A stretch of DNA of 64,000 bases, from contig NZ_JBPWQE010000001.1 of NCBI RefSeq assembly GCF_051811025.1, positions 434,001-498,000 of the forward strand, read 5' to 3'. Below the pieces are notes generated by a model. That model did not search any database and was not told where the DNA came from. It saw only the letters and a list, made by a program, of their open reading frames with translations. Source of the stretch: Tardiphaga sp051811025. GTDB taxonomy: Bacteria; Pseudomonadota; Alphaproteobacteria; Rhizobiales; Xanthobacteraceae. Of this stretch, positions 46,885 through 54,983 are shown piece after piece. The stretch's first letter is position 1, and every line of letters starts with the position of its first letter. The translations under genes and the position numbers were made by a program.

Positions 46885-47736
46885 ATGGAATGGAGCGACA
46901 TCAGGGTCTTTCTGGCGATTGCGCGTGAGGGTACGCTCGCCGGCGCGGCACAGAAGCTGGGCCAAAGCCAGCCCACTATGGGCCGGCGCCTGCGCGCGCT
47001 TGAACAGGCGGTTGGTCAGACGCTGTTTCAACGGACCGGTGATGGCTTCGTGCTGACCGATGAAGGCGAGGCCGTGCTGGCCCATGCCGAGCGTATCGAG
47101 GAAGCGGCATTGGCCTTTCAACGCCGGCTCGATGGCAGCGATGGAGCCCTCGAGGGCTTGCTTCGCGTATCGTCATCCGACTGGTTCGGCGCGCATTTGC
47201 TGGCGCCGGTGTTTGCCGAATTCGCGCAGATGCATCCCGGTGTTGTTGTCGAGCTCCTGACCAGCCAGTTGCGCTTCAGCCTGCCGCGGCGCGAGGCAGA
47301 TCTGGTCTTCCGCATCAGGCCATTCGATGAACCGGAAGTGGTTGCACGGCGGCTGATGACGATCCCTTATGGCGTCTATCTGAAATCGGATCTGCCGATG
47401 CCGAAATCGGGTGACGGGGTCGGCAGCGCGCTGATCACGATGGATACGAATTTCGCCGGGATGCCTGACGCGGTCTGGCTGCGCAAAGTGCTGCCGAATG
47501 CCCATGTCGTGTTCCGCAGCAACAATCGGGATGTCCAGGCGCGGATGTGCATTGCCGGTGCCGGGGTTGCCGTGCTGCCACGGCCGCTCGGTGATGCTCT
47601 GATCGGTGTGACCCGGATCGATCTCGGCGAGGCTCCGCCCAGTCGCGATACCTGGGTCGGCTATCACCGCGACCTCAAGAAGTTGGCTCGTCTTCGCGCG
47701 CTGCTCGATCTGGTGGTAGAGCGACTGGGGAACTAG
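46885..47736 (+). CDS. LysR-type transcriptional regulator
   Basis: This 283-residue regulator has the N-terminal winged helix (DIRVFLAIAREGTLAGAAQKLGQSQPTMGRRLRALEQAVGQTLFQRTGDGFVLTDEG) and the periplasmic-binding-like effector domain after a linker helix. It is divergent from the quinone oxidoreductase gene, 104 bp apart, and probably activates it. Start ATG 46885; a GTG precedes it. Confidence 0.9.
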   Translation: MEWSDIRVFLAIAREGTLAGAAQKLGQSQPTMGRRLRALEQAVGQTLFQRTGDGFVLTDEGEAVLAHAERIEEAALAFQRRLDGSDGALEGLLRVSSSDWFGAHLLAPVFAEFAQMHPGVVVELLTSQLRFSLPRREADLVFRIRPFDEPEVVARRLMTIPYGVYLKSDLPMPKSGDGVGSALITMDTNFAGMPDAVWLRKVLPNAHVVFRSNNRDVQARMCIAGAGVAVLPRPLGDALIGVTRIDLGEAPPSRDTWVGYHRDLKKLARLRALLDLVVERLGN

Positions 47737-47743
47737 GCGCCAC

Positions 47744-47778
47744 AAAAAAGAAGCGCCCCGGTTTCCCGGAGCGCTTCG
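47744..47778 (-). terminator. terminator of hsp20
   Basis: GAAGCGC-CCCGG pairs with CCGG-A-GCGCTTC (47750-47778) next to an A-run that reads as T-run on the minus strand, 39 bp after the hsp20 stop. It can also serve the convergent LysR gene. Confidence 0.8.
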
Positions 47779-47816
47779 GACGCAGTCACATCTACTACTT
47801 CAGTTCAAAGTCGCGG

Positions 47817-48293
47817 TTACGCGGCGACTTTCTCGGCCGAGCCGTCGACCACCTGCGGCGCGCTCACGGCGTTGGTGGAAATCGGAATGCTGCGCGGTTT
47901 CTTGGCTTCGGGGATCTCGCGGACGAGGTCCACATGAAGCAGGCCGTTCTCGAGCGAGGCGTTCTTCACCTGCACGAAGTCGGCGAGCTGGAAGGCGCGT
48001 TCAAAGGCACGGGCGGCGATGCCGCGATAGAGCACTTCGGCCTTGCTGCCATTCTCGTTGGCAGCCTTCTCGCCCTTGATCGTCAGCGTGTTTTCCTTCG
48101 CGACGATGGAGAGCTCGTTCTGCGCAAAGCCGGAAACGGCAACGCTGATACGGTATTCGTTCTCGCCGGTGCGCTCGATATTGTAGGGCGGATAGCCCGG
48201 CGCTGCGTCACCTGTGCTCTGATCGAGCAGATTGAACAGGCGGTCAAAGCCGACGGTGGAACGATAAAACGGGGTGAGATCGTAGCTACGCAT
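47817..48293 (-). CDS. small heat shock protein, Hsp20 family
   Basis: This 158-residue chaperone binds unfolding proteins. The N-terminal SYDLTPFYRSTVGFDRLFNLLDQ is the class A (IbpA-like) start; the alpha-crystallin domain runs from YNIERTGENEYRISVAVSGFAQNELSI to GLLHVDLVREIPEAKKPR, and the C-terminal IxI anchor is the SIPIS stretch. ATG 48293 follows GGAGGA, which lies inside the last hairpin of the RNA thermometer upstream. It is monocistronic, unlike many rhizobial hsp clusters. Confidence 0.95.
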   Translation of the reverse strand: MRSYDLTPFYRSTVGFDRLFNLLDQSTGDAAPGYPPYNIERTGENEYRISVAVSGFAQNELSIVAKENTLTIKGEKAANENGSKAEVLYRGIAARAFERAFQLADFVQVKNASLENGLLHVDLVREIPEAKKPRSIPISTNAVSAPQVVDGSAEKVAA

Positions 48294-48382
48294 AGGATAG
48301 TCCTCCATTGAGCGACTGTTGCAATAACCCGCCCGCCACAGGGCCGGGCTTTCGTGTCATGCAGCCTAGAGAGGCCTGCATG
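48294..48382 (-). promoter_or_regulatory. ROSE-type RNA thermometer
   Basis: The hsp20 5' untranslated region folds into three hairpins on the minus strand: CATGCA-GCCT with AGGC-TGCATG (48358-48382), GCCCGGCC with GGCGGGC (48331-48349), and AGTC-G-CT with AGGACT (48299-48317). The last pairs the ribosome-binding sequence AGGA with UCGCU, leaving one G bulged. That is exactly the U(U/C)GCU hallmark of ROSE elements found in rhizobial small heat shock genes, which melt at heat-shock temperature. Confidence 0.88.
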
Positions 48383-48388
48383 AAACTG

Positions 48389-48416
48389 ATATGGGAGGGG
48401 TCTGGCGGCTCGCAAG
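48389..48416 (-). promoter_or_regulatory. sigma-32 (RpoH) type promoter of hsp20
   Basis: On the minus strand CTTGCG (48411-48416) and CCCATAT (48389-48395) lie 15 bases apart. This fits the RpoH pattern CTTGAA with CCCATNT. Transcription would start a few bases before the first ROSE hairpin, so heat shock would act on both transcription and translation. Confidence 0.75.
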
Positions 48417-48491
48417 GGGGGCCTAAAGATTCGCGCCGACCTGTCTCCAGCCCTTGAAATCCCGCGTTTTTCGCCTAGCCGGTCCCCCGCC

Positions 48492-49439
48492 ATGACGCTC
48501 GTCTCGATTCCCGCCAATCCCGTTCCCGAGGGCGCCGTGTCCGGCACCATCAAGACCCCGGACGGGGTCGAACTGCGTTTTGCGCGCTGGGCGCCGACGG
48601 GCGGGCGCAAGGGTACGGTCTGCGTCTTCGCCGGGCGCGGCGAATATATCGAAAAGTATTTCGAGACCGTGCGCGACCTGCGCGACCGCGGCTTTGCGGT
48701 GGCGATGATCGACTGGCGCGGGCAGGGGCATTCGTCGCGGCAGTTGCGCGATGGCCGCAAGGGCTATGTCCGCAGCTTCTCGGATTTCGAGATCGACGTC
48801 GAAGCCTTCGTGCAGCAGGTAGTGATGCCGGATTGTCCGCCGCCCTATTTCGCGCTGGCGCATTCGATGGGCGGCGCGGTGATGCTGCGTGTGGCGCATT
48901 CCGGCAAGCGCTGGTTCGATCGCATGGTGCTGTCGGCGCCGATGATCGATCTGCCGGGCCGTTCGACCTCGCTGCCGGCGCGGTTGTTGTTGCGTGTGAT
49001 GCGCTGGACCGGGCAGGGCGGCAACTACATTCCCGGCGGCAATGGCGAACTGGTCGGGACCTCGTCATTCCCCAACAACAAACTGACCAGCGATCCCGTG
49101 CGCTATGCGCGCAACGCGGCGATCCTCGAAGAGGACGCAACGCTCGGCATCGGCTCCCCGACGGTGGCCTGGGCCGAAACCGCGATCCGCGGGATGCATG
49201 GCTTTCGCGAAGCCAGTTATCCCGTGAAGATCCGTCAGCCGATCCTGATGCTGGCCGCCAGCAACGACCAGGTGGTGTCGACGCCGGCCATCGAGGAATT
49301 CGCCTATCACCTGCGCGCCGGCTCGCATCTGGTAATCGCCGGCTCGCGCCACGAAATCCTGCAGGAGCAGGACCGCTATCGCCAACAGTTCTGGGCGGCG
49401 TTCGATGCATTCGTGCCGGGCACGCCGCTGTTCAAGTGA
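48492..49439 (+). CDS. alpha/beta hydrolase, lysophospholipase-like
   Basis: This 315-residue hydrolase resembles PldB/monoglyceride lipase. The nucleophile Ser is in ALAHSMGGAVML (GxSxG variant HSMGG), near residue 122, with an acid in ASNDQV and His in GSRHEIL completing the triad. The start block RKGTVCVFAGRGEYIEKYFETVRDLRDRGFAVAMIDWRGQGHSSR is typical. No signal peptide. Divergent from hsp20. Confidence 0.88.
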   Translation: MTLVSIPANPVPEGAVSGTIKTPDGVELRFARWAPTGGRKGTVCVFAGRGEYIEKYFETVRDLRDRGFAVAMIDWRGQGHSSRQLRDGRKGYVRSFSDFEIDVEAFVQQVVMPDCPPPYFALAHSMGGAVMLRVAHSGKRWFDRMVLSAPMIDLPGRSTSLPARLLLRVMRWTGQGGNYIPGGNGELVGTSSFPNNKLTSDPVRYARNAAILEEDATLGIGSPTVAWAETAIRGMHGFREASYPVKIRQPILMLAASNDQVVSTPAIEEFAYHLRAGSHLVIAGSRHEILQEQDRYRQQFWAAFDAFVPGTPLFK

Positions 49440-49446
49440 GTCACAC

Positions 49447-49522
49447 TGTCATTGCCGGGCTTGACCCGGCAATCCATCTTGCGATCCGAAGATGGATGCC
49501 CGGATCACGTCCGGGCATGACG
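49447..49522. repeat. intergenic palindromic repeat, Bradyrhizobiaceae type
   Basis: Nested inverted repeats: TGCCGGGC-ttga-CCCGGCA (left), GATGGAT with ATCCATC and CCCGG-N-CCGGG (right), bounded by TGTCATTGCC and GGCATGACG. The whole 76-bp unit can fold as a cloverleaf. Its form matches intergenic palindromes I associate with Bradyrhizobium and Rhodopseudomonas genomes, present in many copies; only one copy is in this window. Confidence 0.65.
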
Positions 49523-49556
49523 TTCCACTAACTGACGATGCTTTGCGGGAGAAGGT

Positions 49557-50195
49557 ATGCTTGGTATTCACGGCCTCTGGCTCTTCATCCTGTCAGGAAT
49601 CCTGCTCAACATCACACCGGGGCCGGACACGGCTTACATCGTCGGGCGCAGCGTGCAGATGGGCTGGCGCGGCGGTGTCGCGGCGGCGCTGGGGATCAGT
49701 GCGGGATGTCTGGTCCATGTGTTCGCCGCGGCGGTCGGATTGTCGGCGCTGCTGGCGGCGTCATCTTATGCTTTCACCGCGGTGAAATGGATCGGCGCGG
49801 CCTATCTGCTTTACACCGGGATCCAGATGTTGCGCGCGGGGGCATCGACGGCTGCGACGAACGACGCCGCGGAGAAGCCACTGCTGTCGCTTCGGCAGGT
49901 GTTTTGGCAGGGCGCCTTCACCAACGCGCTGAACCCGAAGGTGGCGCTGTTCTTCCTGGCCTTCCTGCCGCAATTCGTCGAGGTGGATGCGCCCAGCAAG
50001 GCGCTGGCCTTCATCGTACTCGGGCTGATCTTCATCAGCACCGGCACGATCTGGGGGCTCGGTACGGCCATTGTCGCCGCCAAGGCTGCGAGCCGCGTCC
50101 GGCAATCCGGTCAGGCGATGGTCTGGATCAACCGCGCGCTCGGCGGCGTCTTCATCTATCTCGGCATCCGCGTGGCGATGCTCGAAACACGTTAA
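49557..50195 (+). CDS. LysE/RhtB family amino-acid exporter
   Basis: This 212-residue inner-membrane protein has about six helices. The N-terminal block GILLNITPGPDTAYIVGRSVQMGWRGGVAAALGISAGCLVH is the LysE signature and ALNPKVALFFLAFLPQFV the second. Members export basic, neutral or homoserine-like amino acids; the substrate is not evident. It stands between two repeats. Confidence 0.9.
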   Translation: MLGIHGLWLFILSGILLNITPGPDTAYIVGRSVQMGWRGGVAAALGISAGCLVHVFAAAVGLSALLAASSYAFTAVKWIGAAYLLYTGIQMLRAGASTAATNDAAEKPLLSLRQVFWQGAFTNALNPKVALFFLAFLPQFVEVDAPSKALAFIVLGLIFISTGTIWGLGTAIVAAKAASRVRQSGQAMVWINRALGGVFIYLGIRVAMLETR

Positions 50196-50252
50196 AGCGT
50201 TTTCAAGCGAAGTGGATGCCGGTTCGCGTCAAGAAAACGCGTCAAAACAAAA
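50194..50252. repeat. second intergenic repeat with inverted arms
   Basis: AAAGCGTTTTCAAGCGAA and a closely complementary TTCGCGTcAAGAAAACGC form an imperfect stem around GTGGATGCCGG. It begins within the LysE stop codon and ends in AAAACAAAAA. This A+T/G+C chimeric form matches another repeat I recall as frequent in the same bacterial family. It probably doubles as the transcript terminator. Confidence 0.6.
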
Positions 50253-50263
50253 AGGCTCTACGA

Positions 50264-51016
50264 TTACTTTAGCACCGCTAGGGTCGCGGTGACGGAGAGA
50301 TAGATGCCGAGCAGCAACATCGCGATCAGAAACCAGCGGCGGAACTGCTCGGGCTCCATGCGGTCACGCACCGCCTGACCAATGAACATGCCGGCGAAAG
50401 CAGTGATCATCGCGACAATGCCGGGCACCGCTGTCGCGGCATTGAGAAGACCGGCGCTGGTGAGGTTGAACGCTTGGGCCAGCGTGGCGACGGTGAAATA
50501 GAGACCGAGCGCCTGCACCAACTCGTTCTTCTCCATGCCGATCGACTGCATGAACGGCATGGAGGGAATGACCTGCACGCCGGTGGCGGCGGAGACCACA
50601 CCGGTCAGCACGCCGGCGATGCCGCCGACCCATTTCTCGTTTTGTGGCGCCGTCTTGAACTGGAATTTCACCAGCGTCACCACGGCATAGATCACCAGCA
50701 GGACGCCGAGCACGATCGAACCGTATTTGGCGTAGGGGCCGGTCATCAGGCTGCCACAGAGCCAGATGGCCACCGCAGTGCCGATCAGCAGCGGCCACAG
50801 CCGGCGAATGATGTCGCGCAGATAGGGGCCGGCGAAGGTCTGCCAGATATTGGTGACGATGGCGGGCACGATGACAATGGTCAGCGCCTGCACCGGACTC
50901 ATGGTCACCGCGAGCAGGCCTATCGAGACAGTGGGCAGGCCGAGGCCGATGACGCCTTTGACGAAGCCCGCGAGCGCAAACACCGCGGCAATGAGAATGA
51001 GCATGGAATCGATCAT
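50264..51016 (-). CDS. TauE/SafE family membrane transporter
   Basis: This 250-residue inner-membrane protein of the sulfite exporter TauE/SafE family has about eight helices. The repeats GFVKGVIGLGLPTVSIGLLAV (N-terminal) and GVLTGVVSAATGVQVIPSMPFMQSIGMEKNELVQALG (C-terminal) are typical. Substrates in the family include sulfite, sulfoacetate and organic anions; none is evident here. Divergent from a LysR gene that likely controls it. Confidence 0.9.
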   Translation of the reverse strand: MIDSMLILIAAVFALAGFVKGVIGLGLPTVSIGLLAVTMSPVQALTIVIVPAIVTNIWQTFAGPYLRDIIRRLWPLLIGTAVAIWLCGSLMTGPYAKYGSIVLGVLLVIYAVVTLVKFQFKTAPQNEKWVGGIAGVLTGVVSAATGVQVIPSMPFMQSIGMEKNELVQALGLYFTVATLAQAFNLTSAGLLNAATAVPGIVAMITAFAGMFIGQAVRDRMEPEQFRRWFLIAMLLLGIYLSVTATLAVLK

Positions 51017-51106
51017 AGTGCGGCAGATTGACCCATCAGGCTGGTCGGCACAATGTGGAGGTTACGGAGATTACCTTCGGATATGACGAAGGCTGGAGGG
51101 CTGACG

Positions 51107-52000
51107 ATGCATGCCGATCTGGTCGATCTCAGACTGTTCGTGGCAGTGGCCGAGGCGCGCAGCATCACCGGCGGCGCGAATGCCGCCAATCTGGCGCTGG
51201 CCTCGGCGAGTGCCCGGATCAAGGGCTTGGAAGCGACAGTCGGCGTGCCGCTGCTGAAACGCGGGCGGCGCGGCGTCACACTGACGTCAGCCGGCGAAAG
51301 TCTGCTCGGCCATGCGCGCATTGTGCTGCAGAATGTCGAGACCATGCGCGGTGACATGGCGGCCTATGCCAATGGCATGAAGGCCAGCGTATCGATGCTG
51401 GCCAATACAGTAGGGCTCTCCGAACATCTGCCGAAGGCGTTGGCGGCGTTTCTGCGCGAGCACCCCAATGTCAGCCTCGAGGTCGAGGAGCGCGAAAGCG
51501 CCGATATTGCACAGGCAATCGCTGCCGGCATTGCCGATTTCGGCTTCGCCGCCGAGCACACGCTGCCGGACAGTCTCGAACGCTTCACCTTCAACGAAGA
51601 CCGGCTAATGCTGGTGACGGCGCCGCGCTGCGATCTCGCCGGCCGGCGTCACATCGATTTCCATGAGATCATTGATCGCGATTTCATCGGCCTCACCAAT
51701 GCGACGGCACTGCAGAACCACATTGGCAAATATGCAGCGCAACTCGGGGCACGGCTTCGGTACCGGGCGCAGATGCGGGATTTCGATGCGATGTGTCAGA
51801 TGGCGGCAGCCGGCGTCGGCATCGCGATTGTACCGGAGGTCGCAGCGCGGCGCTGTGCGCGGTCTACGGCGCTGGCCCTGATCCGGATTCGCGATCCCTG
51901 GGCGAACCGCAAGCTGGCGATCTGCTTTCGCAACCTGAAAACGTTGTCGCGGCCCGCGCAGCAGATGATCGAGCATCTACGGGCTGCGGCGCGGACGTAG
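51107..52000 (+). CDS. LysR-type transcriptional regulator
   Basis: This 297-residue regulator begins with LVDLRLFVAVAEARSITGGANAANLALASASARIKGLEATVGVPLLKRGRRGVTLTSAGE, a LysR winged helix, followed by a substrate-binding-like effector domain. ATG 51107 has GGAGG at eight bases; earlier ATGs at 51083 do not. It sits head to head with the TauE gene, 90 bp apart, so control of that transporter is likely. Confidence 0.9.
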   Translation: MHADLVDLRLFVAVAEARSITGGANAANLALASASARIKGLEATVGVPLLKRGRRGVTLTSAGESLLGHARIVLQNVETMRGDMAAYANGMKASVSMLANTVGLSEHLPKALAAFLREHPNVSLEVEERESADIAQAIAAGIADFGFAAEHTLPDSLERFTFNEDRLMLVTAPRCDLAGRRHIDFHEIIDRDFIGLTNATALQNHIGKYAAQLGARLRYRAQMRDFDAMCQMAAAGVGIAIVPEVAARRCARSTALALIRIRDPWANRKLAICFRNLKTLSRPAQQMIEHLRAAART

Positions 52001-52010
52001 CAGTGCCTGA

Positions 52011-52793
52011 TCAGGCGTTGAGGATCTTCAGCGCCGCCTCATGCACGCGCGGATCGCCGGCGGCGACGATGCGGCCACCGTTCTGCGCGGGTTTGCCCTC
52101 CCATGTCGTCACGACGCCGCCAGCGCCGGTGATGATCGGGATCAGGGCTGCGATATCGTAGGGCTTCAGCTCGGTCTCGATGACAAGGTCGAGATGGCCA
52201 GCGGCGAGCATGCAATAGGAATAGCAATCACCGCCGTAGCGCGTCAGCCGCACGCCTTTTTCGACGTCCTGAAATTTCGCGCGATCGGCATCGTCCATTA
52301 GCCGCGGGCTGGTGGTGAACAGCGTGGCATCTTTCAACGATGCGCAGCGGCGCACGGCGAGCTTGCGGGTGGTGTTGTTGGCGCCCTGATAGCGCGCCGA
52401 GCCGCTGTCGCCGCTGAAGCGCTCGCCGATATAGGGCTGGTGCATCATGCCATAGACCGGTGTGCCCTTGTGCAGCAGCGCGATCAGCGTGCCCCAGATC
52501 GGGAAGCCGGAGATGAAGGATTTGGTACCGTCGATCGGGTCGAGCACCCAGACATATTCGGCGTCTTCGCGTTCGGTACCGAATTCCTCGCCGACAATGC
52601 CGTGCTGGGGGAAGTTGGCCTTGATCAGTCGGCGCATCACCGCTTCGGCGGCGCGGTCGGCTTCCGTGACCGGGTCGAAATCTGCGCTGTTCTTGTTCTC
52701 GACGCTCAGCGAGGTGCGAAAGAACGGCAGGATGGTCTCGCCCGACGAGGTCGCAAGACGACCAATGAAGGCGTTGAAGTCGATGACCGTCAC
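52011..52793 (-). CDS. hisN: histidinol-phosphatase, inositol monophosphatase fold
   Basis: This 260-residue Mg2+-dependent phosphatase belongs to the IMPase family. Metal ligands are in GIVGEEFGTE (Glu) and VWVLDPIDGTKSFISGFPIWGTL (Asp-Asp), with the second Asp in KPYDIAALIPIITGAGG. The last block and the length match the HisN type that hydrolyses histidinol phosphate in alphaproteobacteria lacking the HisB form. Other IMPases, such as SuhB, are near relatives, but ELKPYDIAALIPII is typical for HisN. Confidence 0.88.
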   Translation of the reverse strand: MTVIDFNAFIGRLATSSGETILPFFRTSLSVENKNSADFDPVTEADRAAEAVMRRLIKANFPQHGIVGEEFGTEREDAEYVWVLDPIDGTKSFISGFPIWGTLIALLHKGTPVYGMMHQPYIGERFSGDSGSARYQGANNTTRKLAVRRCASLKDATLFTTSPRLMDDADRAKFQDVEKGVRLTRYGGDCYSYCMLAAGHLDLVIETELKPYDIAALIPIITGAGGVVTTWEGKPAQNGGRIVAAGDPRVHEAALKILNA

Positions 52794-52940
52794 AGGGAGG
52801 TCCTTTGTTACGGCTGCTGGATGAAGACGTGTCGCTTCCTATACAGCGCAGGGCAGCGACTCGCATCTGCGGTGATCGAAATCTCTCTGCGATTCCCTTA
52901 AACTACGGTGCTGAATCGGGTTGCGATTTCCCTAAGATTC

Positions 52941-53004
52941 CTGATGTCCGACATCAGAAATTGACCAATGAAATGAATTTTTGATCATTTCTTAAATAGG
53001 TCAA
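52941..53004. promoter_or_regulatory. two perfect inverted repeats in an A+T-rich gap
   Basis: CTGATGTC-c-GACATCAG (52941-52957) is a 17-bp palindrome. Directly after it TTGACC, GAAATGA, TCATTTC and GGTCAA nest as a 44-base double dyad (52961-53004). They lie between hisN (minus) and the RNA gene at 53151. They may be operators for hisN or the RNA, or a terminator-like element; no T-run follows. Confidence 0.5.
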
Positions 53005-53115
53005 AGCTACTGTCGTTTCTATATCGCATTGATTTTGCTTATAGAAATTATGACGCCTATGCCTGAACGGTGCGGTCACCATGCGAAATTTGCATGGAAA
53101 TTTGCCCGAAAAGTC

Positions 53116-53144
53116 TTGCACTTGGTGCGCCGCGGCTGCATATT
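53116..53144 (+). promoter_or_regulatory. sigma-70 type promoter of the small RNA
   Basis: TTGCAC (53116-53121) and CATATT (53139-53144) are 17 bases apart, near-consensus for the alphaproteobacterial housekeeping sigma factor. Transcription should begin close to 53151. Confidence 0.72.
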
Positions 53145-53150
53145 GTTGCG

Positions 53151-53240
53151 GTGCGGTAGCGCCTTGCGCTATCGCTGCCCTCCTTGGGCGTTTCCTCCCT
53201 AGACTTGGGCCGCTTGCTATCGCAAGCGGCCCTTTTTTCT
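53151..53240 (+). ncRNA. candidate trans-acting small RNA with anti-Shine-Dalgarno motifs
   Basis: A promoter and a strong terminator bracket about 90 nt with no reading frame. The RNA begins with a 10-bp hairpin (GCGGTAGCGC-ctt-GCGCTATCGC, 53153-53175), then a weak CCC-tcctt-GGG hairpin that shows CCTCC, then the unpaired TCCTCCC at 53193-53199, then an 11-bp terminator stem (GGGCCGCTTGC-tatc-GCAAGCGGCCC, 53207-53232) with six T. Two CU-rich anti-SD motifs between hairpins are the design of the alphaproteobacterial anti-SD sRNA families (such as alpha-r14/NfeR1 or suhB/MmgR types). Which family it belongs to is not certain. Confidence 0.72.
53207..53238 (+). terminator. terminator of the small RNA
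   Basis: An 11-bp perfect stem with TATC loop and TTTTTT tail ends the small RNA. Confidence 0.92.
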
Positions 53241-53412
53241 TGTCGGAGGAGTTTTGCATCACGCGTGCCGACGTGGCTGCCGGCGATTGTCTTTGTGTCG
53301 CCTGGCCTGTTCGTCGTCAGGCACCCCGACAGCCTCGGGCCCATTGCGACGTCAGTCATCAAGCAAGACCTATTCGGCTGAGAACCTCAAGCCGGTGTCC
53401 ACGTCGCAGAGG

Positions 53413-53577
53413 CTACTTCAGTGACCCGTTGATGTCGCTGAACTTGCCATTGAGGTTGGTGCCGAGTCCGTTGACGACGGCAATGATGGCCAGCGAGATG
53501 CCGGCAGCAATCAGCCCGTATTCGATCGCAGTTGCTCCCGATTCGTCCGACCAGAATTTCTTGATCATGTTCTTCAC
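53413..53577 (-). CDS. Flp-type pilin subunit
   Basis: This 54-residue protein is a Flp/Fap pilin of the Tad (tight adherence) system. A short leader (MKNMIKKFWSDESG) precedes the prepilin peptidase-type sequence and the hydrophobic helix TAIEYGLIAAGISLAIIAVVNGLG, with Glu and Tyr at the positions typical of processed Flp. GTG 53577 was chosen, with AGGAGAG five bases upstream; longer in-frame starts at 53592 or 53607 lack this. The other Tad genes are not in the window, so this is a detached pilin gene. Confidence 0.9.
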   Translation of the reverse strand: MKNMIKKFWSDESGATAIEYGLIAAGISLAIIAVVNGLGTNLNGKFSDINGSLK

Positions 53578-53803
53578 GTTCTCTCCTGCCATGTTGCGCG
53601 GTTCCAATCCGCGGAACCACGCTGGTGGGAAGAACCTAAAGTTGTATGAATCGCGATGGTAGAATCCTGCCCCATCTCAAAATTCCGCGGGAAAGGCCAA
53701 TTTGTCGCATGAAACGAGCATCCATGCCCTCGCGGACGCAGTTCCAAATACCACATACGGTTGAGTTGACGGTTGAACCCGGGGCGGTGCCTTTGGGTCC
53801 GGC

Positions 53804-54691
53804 CTACTCGGCGGCGGCCTGGAACGGGCCGAGGCTATCCAGCGGGATCTTCGCCAGCGCGTCTGCCAGAACGGTAAAATCGGCAGCGATCTGGTCGAAG
53901 CGGGCGGTCCGCTCGCGCCGGCGCTCGTCCATATAGATCGCCCGGTTCAGCTCGATCTGGATGGCGTGCAGCCCGCTGGCCGGGTTGCCGTAATGCTCGG
54001 TAATGAAGCCGCCGGCATAGGGCTTGTTGCGGCCCAAGGAATAGCCGAGGCCGCCGAATGTGCCTTCGACCACCTCGGCCAGGATAGTGGCGCAGCTGGT
54101 GCCATAGCGGTCACCGACGACCACGTCCGGGCGGCGCGGTTCCTCGCGGGAAATTCCGATCGAGGGCATCGAGTGGCAATCCACCAGGATCACCGTGCCG
54201 AATGTCTGGTGCGCCTTGTTGATCAGGCGGCGCAGGGCGCGGTGGTACGGCTTGTACAGTGCCTCGATGCGGGTGAGGGCGTCATCGACGTCCAGTCGCT
54301 CGCGGTAGATCTCCTGACCGTCGCCGACCACCCGGGGAATCGTGCCGAGGCCGCCGGCGACCCGCATCGAGCGCGTATTGGCAAAACTGGGCAGACGGCC
54401 ATTGAACATCCGCGGATCGAGTTCATAGGGCTCGCGGTTGACGTCAACATAAGAGCGCGGGAAGTGCACCCGGACCACCGGGAAGCCGCGATCGCTTAAT
54501 CCCGTGATCAATTCGTCCATGAACGAATCTTCCGAGCGGCGCAGCGCCGTCACGTCGATGCGGGACGCACTGAGGAATTCCGCTGGATAGACCGAACCGG
54601 AATGCGGGGAATTGAAAATGATCGGAGCGCGCCAGTTGGCCGGCTCGACGATCTCGAAGGGAGGCGACAGCTCACCGTCAAACTGGGTCAT
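53804..54691 (-). CDS. N-formylglutamate amidohydrolase
   Basis: This 295-residue zinc hydrolase of the FGase family releases formate from N-formylglutamate, last step of one histidine degradation route, or acts on related N-acylated substrates. Family motifs are FNSPHSGSVYPAEF (His-Ser), LRRSEDSFMDEL (Asp), YVDVNREPYELDPRMF and VILVDCHSMPS (His). The divergent cpdR gene is its common neighbour in Rhizobiales. No hut genes are near, so its pathway is open. Confidence 0.9.
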   Translation of the reverse strand: MTQFDGELSPPFEIVEPANWRAPIIFNSPHSGSVYPAEFLSASRIDVTALRRSEDSFMDELITGLSDRGFPVVRVHFPRSYVDVNREPYELDPRMFNGRLPSFANTRSMRVAGGLGTIPRVVGDGQEIYRERLDVDDALTRIEALYKPYHRALRRLINKAHQTFGTVILVDCHSMPSIGISREEPRRPDVVVGDRYGTSCATILAEVVEGTFGGLGYSLGRNKPYAGGFITEHYGNPASGLHAIQIELNRAIYMDERRRERTARFDQIAADFTVLADALAKIPLDSLGPFQAAAE

Positions 54692-54983
54692 CGTCGCGCA
54701 TCGTCCCTGCAGCCGCGTTCTTCGGTTTGCCCAGTCTGGCAGAAAACCGGCGCTTTGTGAGGCGGCATTGTCGATAACCGAAACAAGTCTGCCAAGTTAA
54801 AAACCTTTCGCAGGCACGGCGATCGCGAGAAACGCGCTCATTTGTTGTGTTTCACGGCGTTCTGGCGCACCATCCTGGGACGCTTATGCACAGCCTGCGC
54901 TGATCACCTTCACCCGAAATTTACCAGACCTCGGGCTTAGTGGGCGAACAGGTCCTCTCATTCGGGTTCGACGTCCAACCGCC

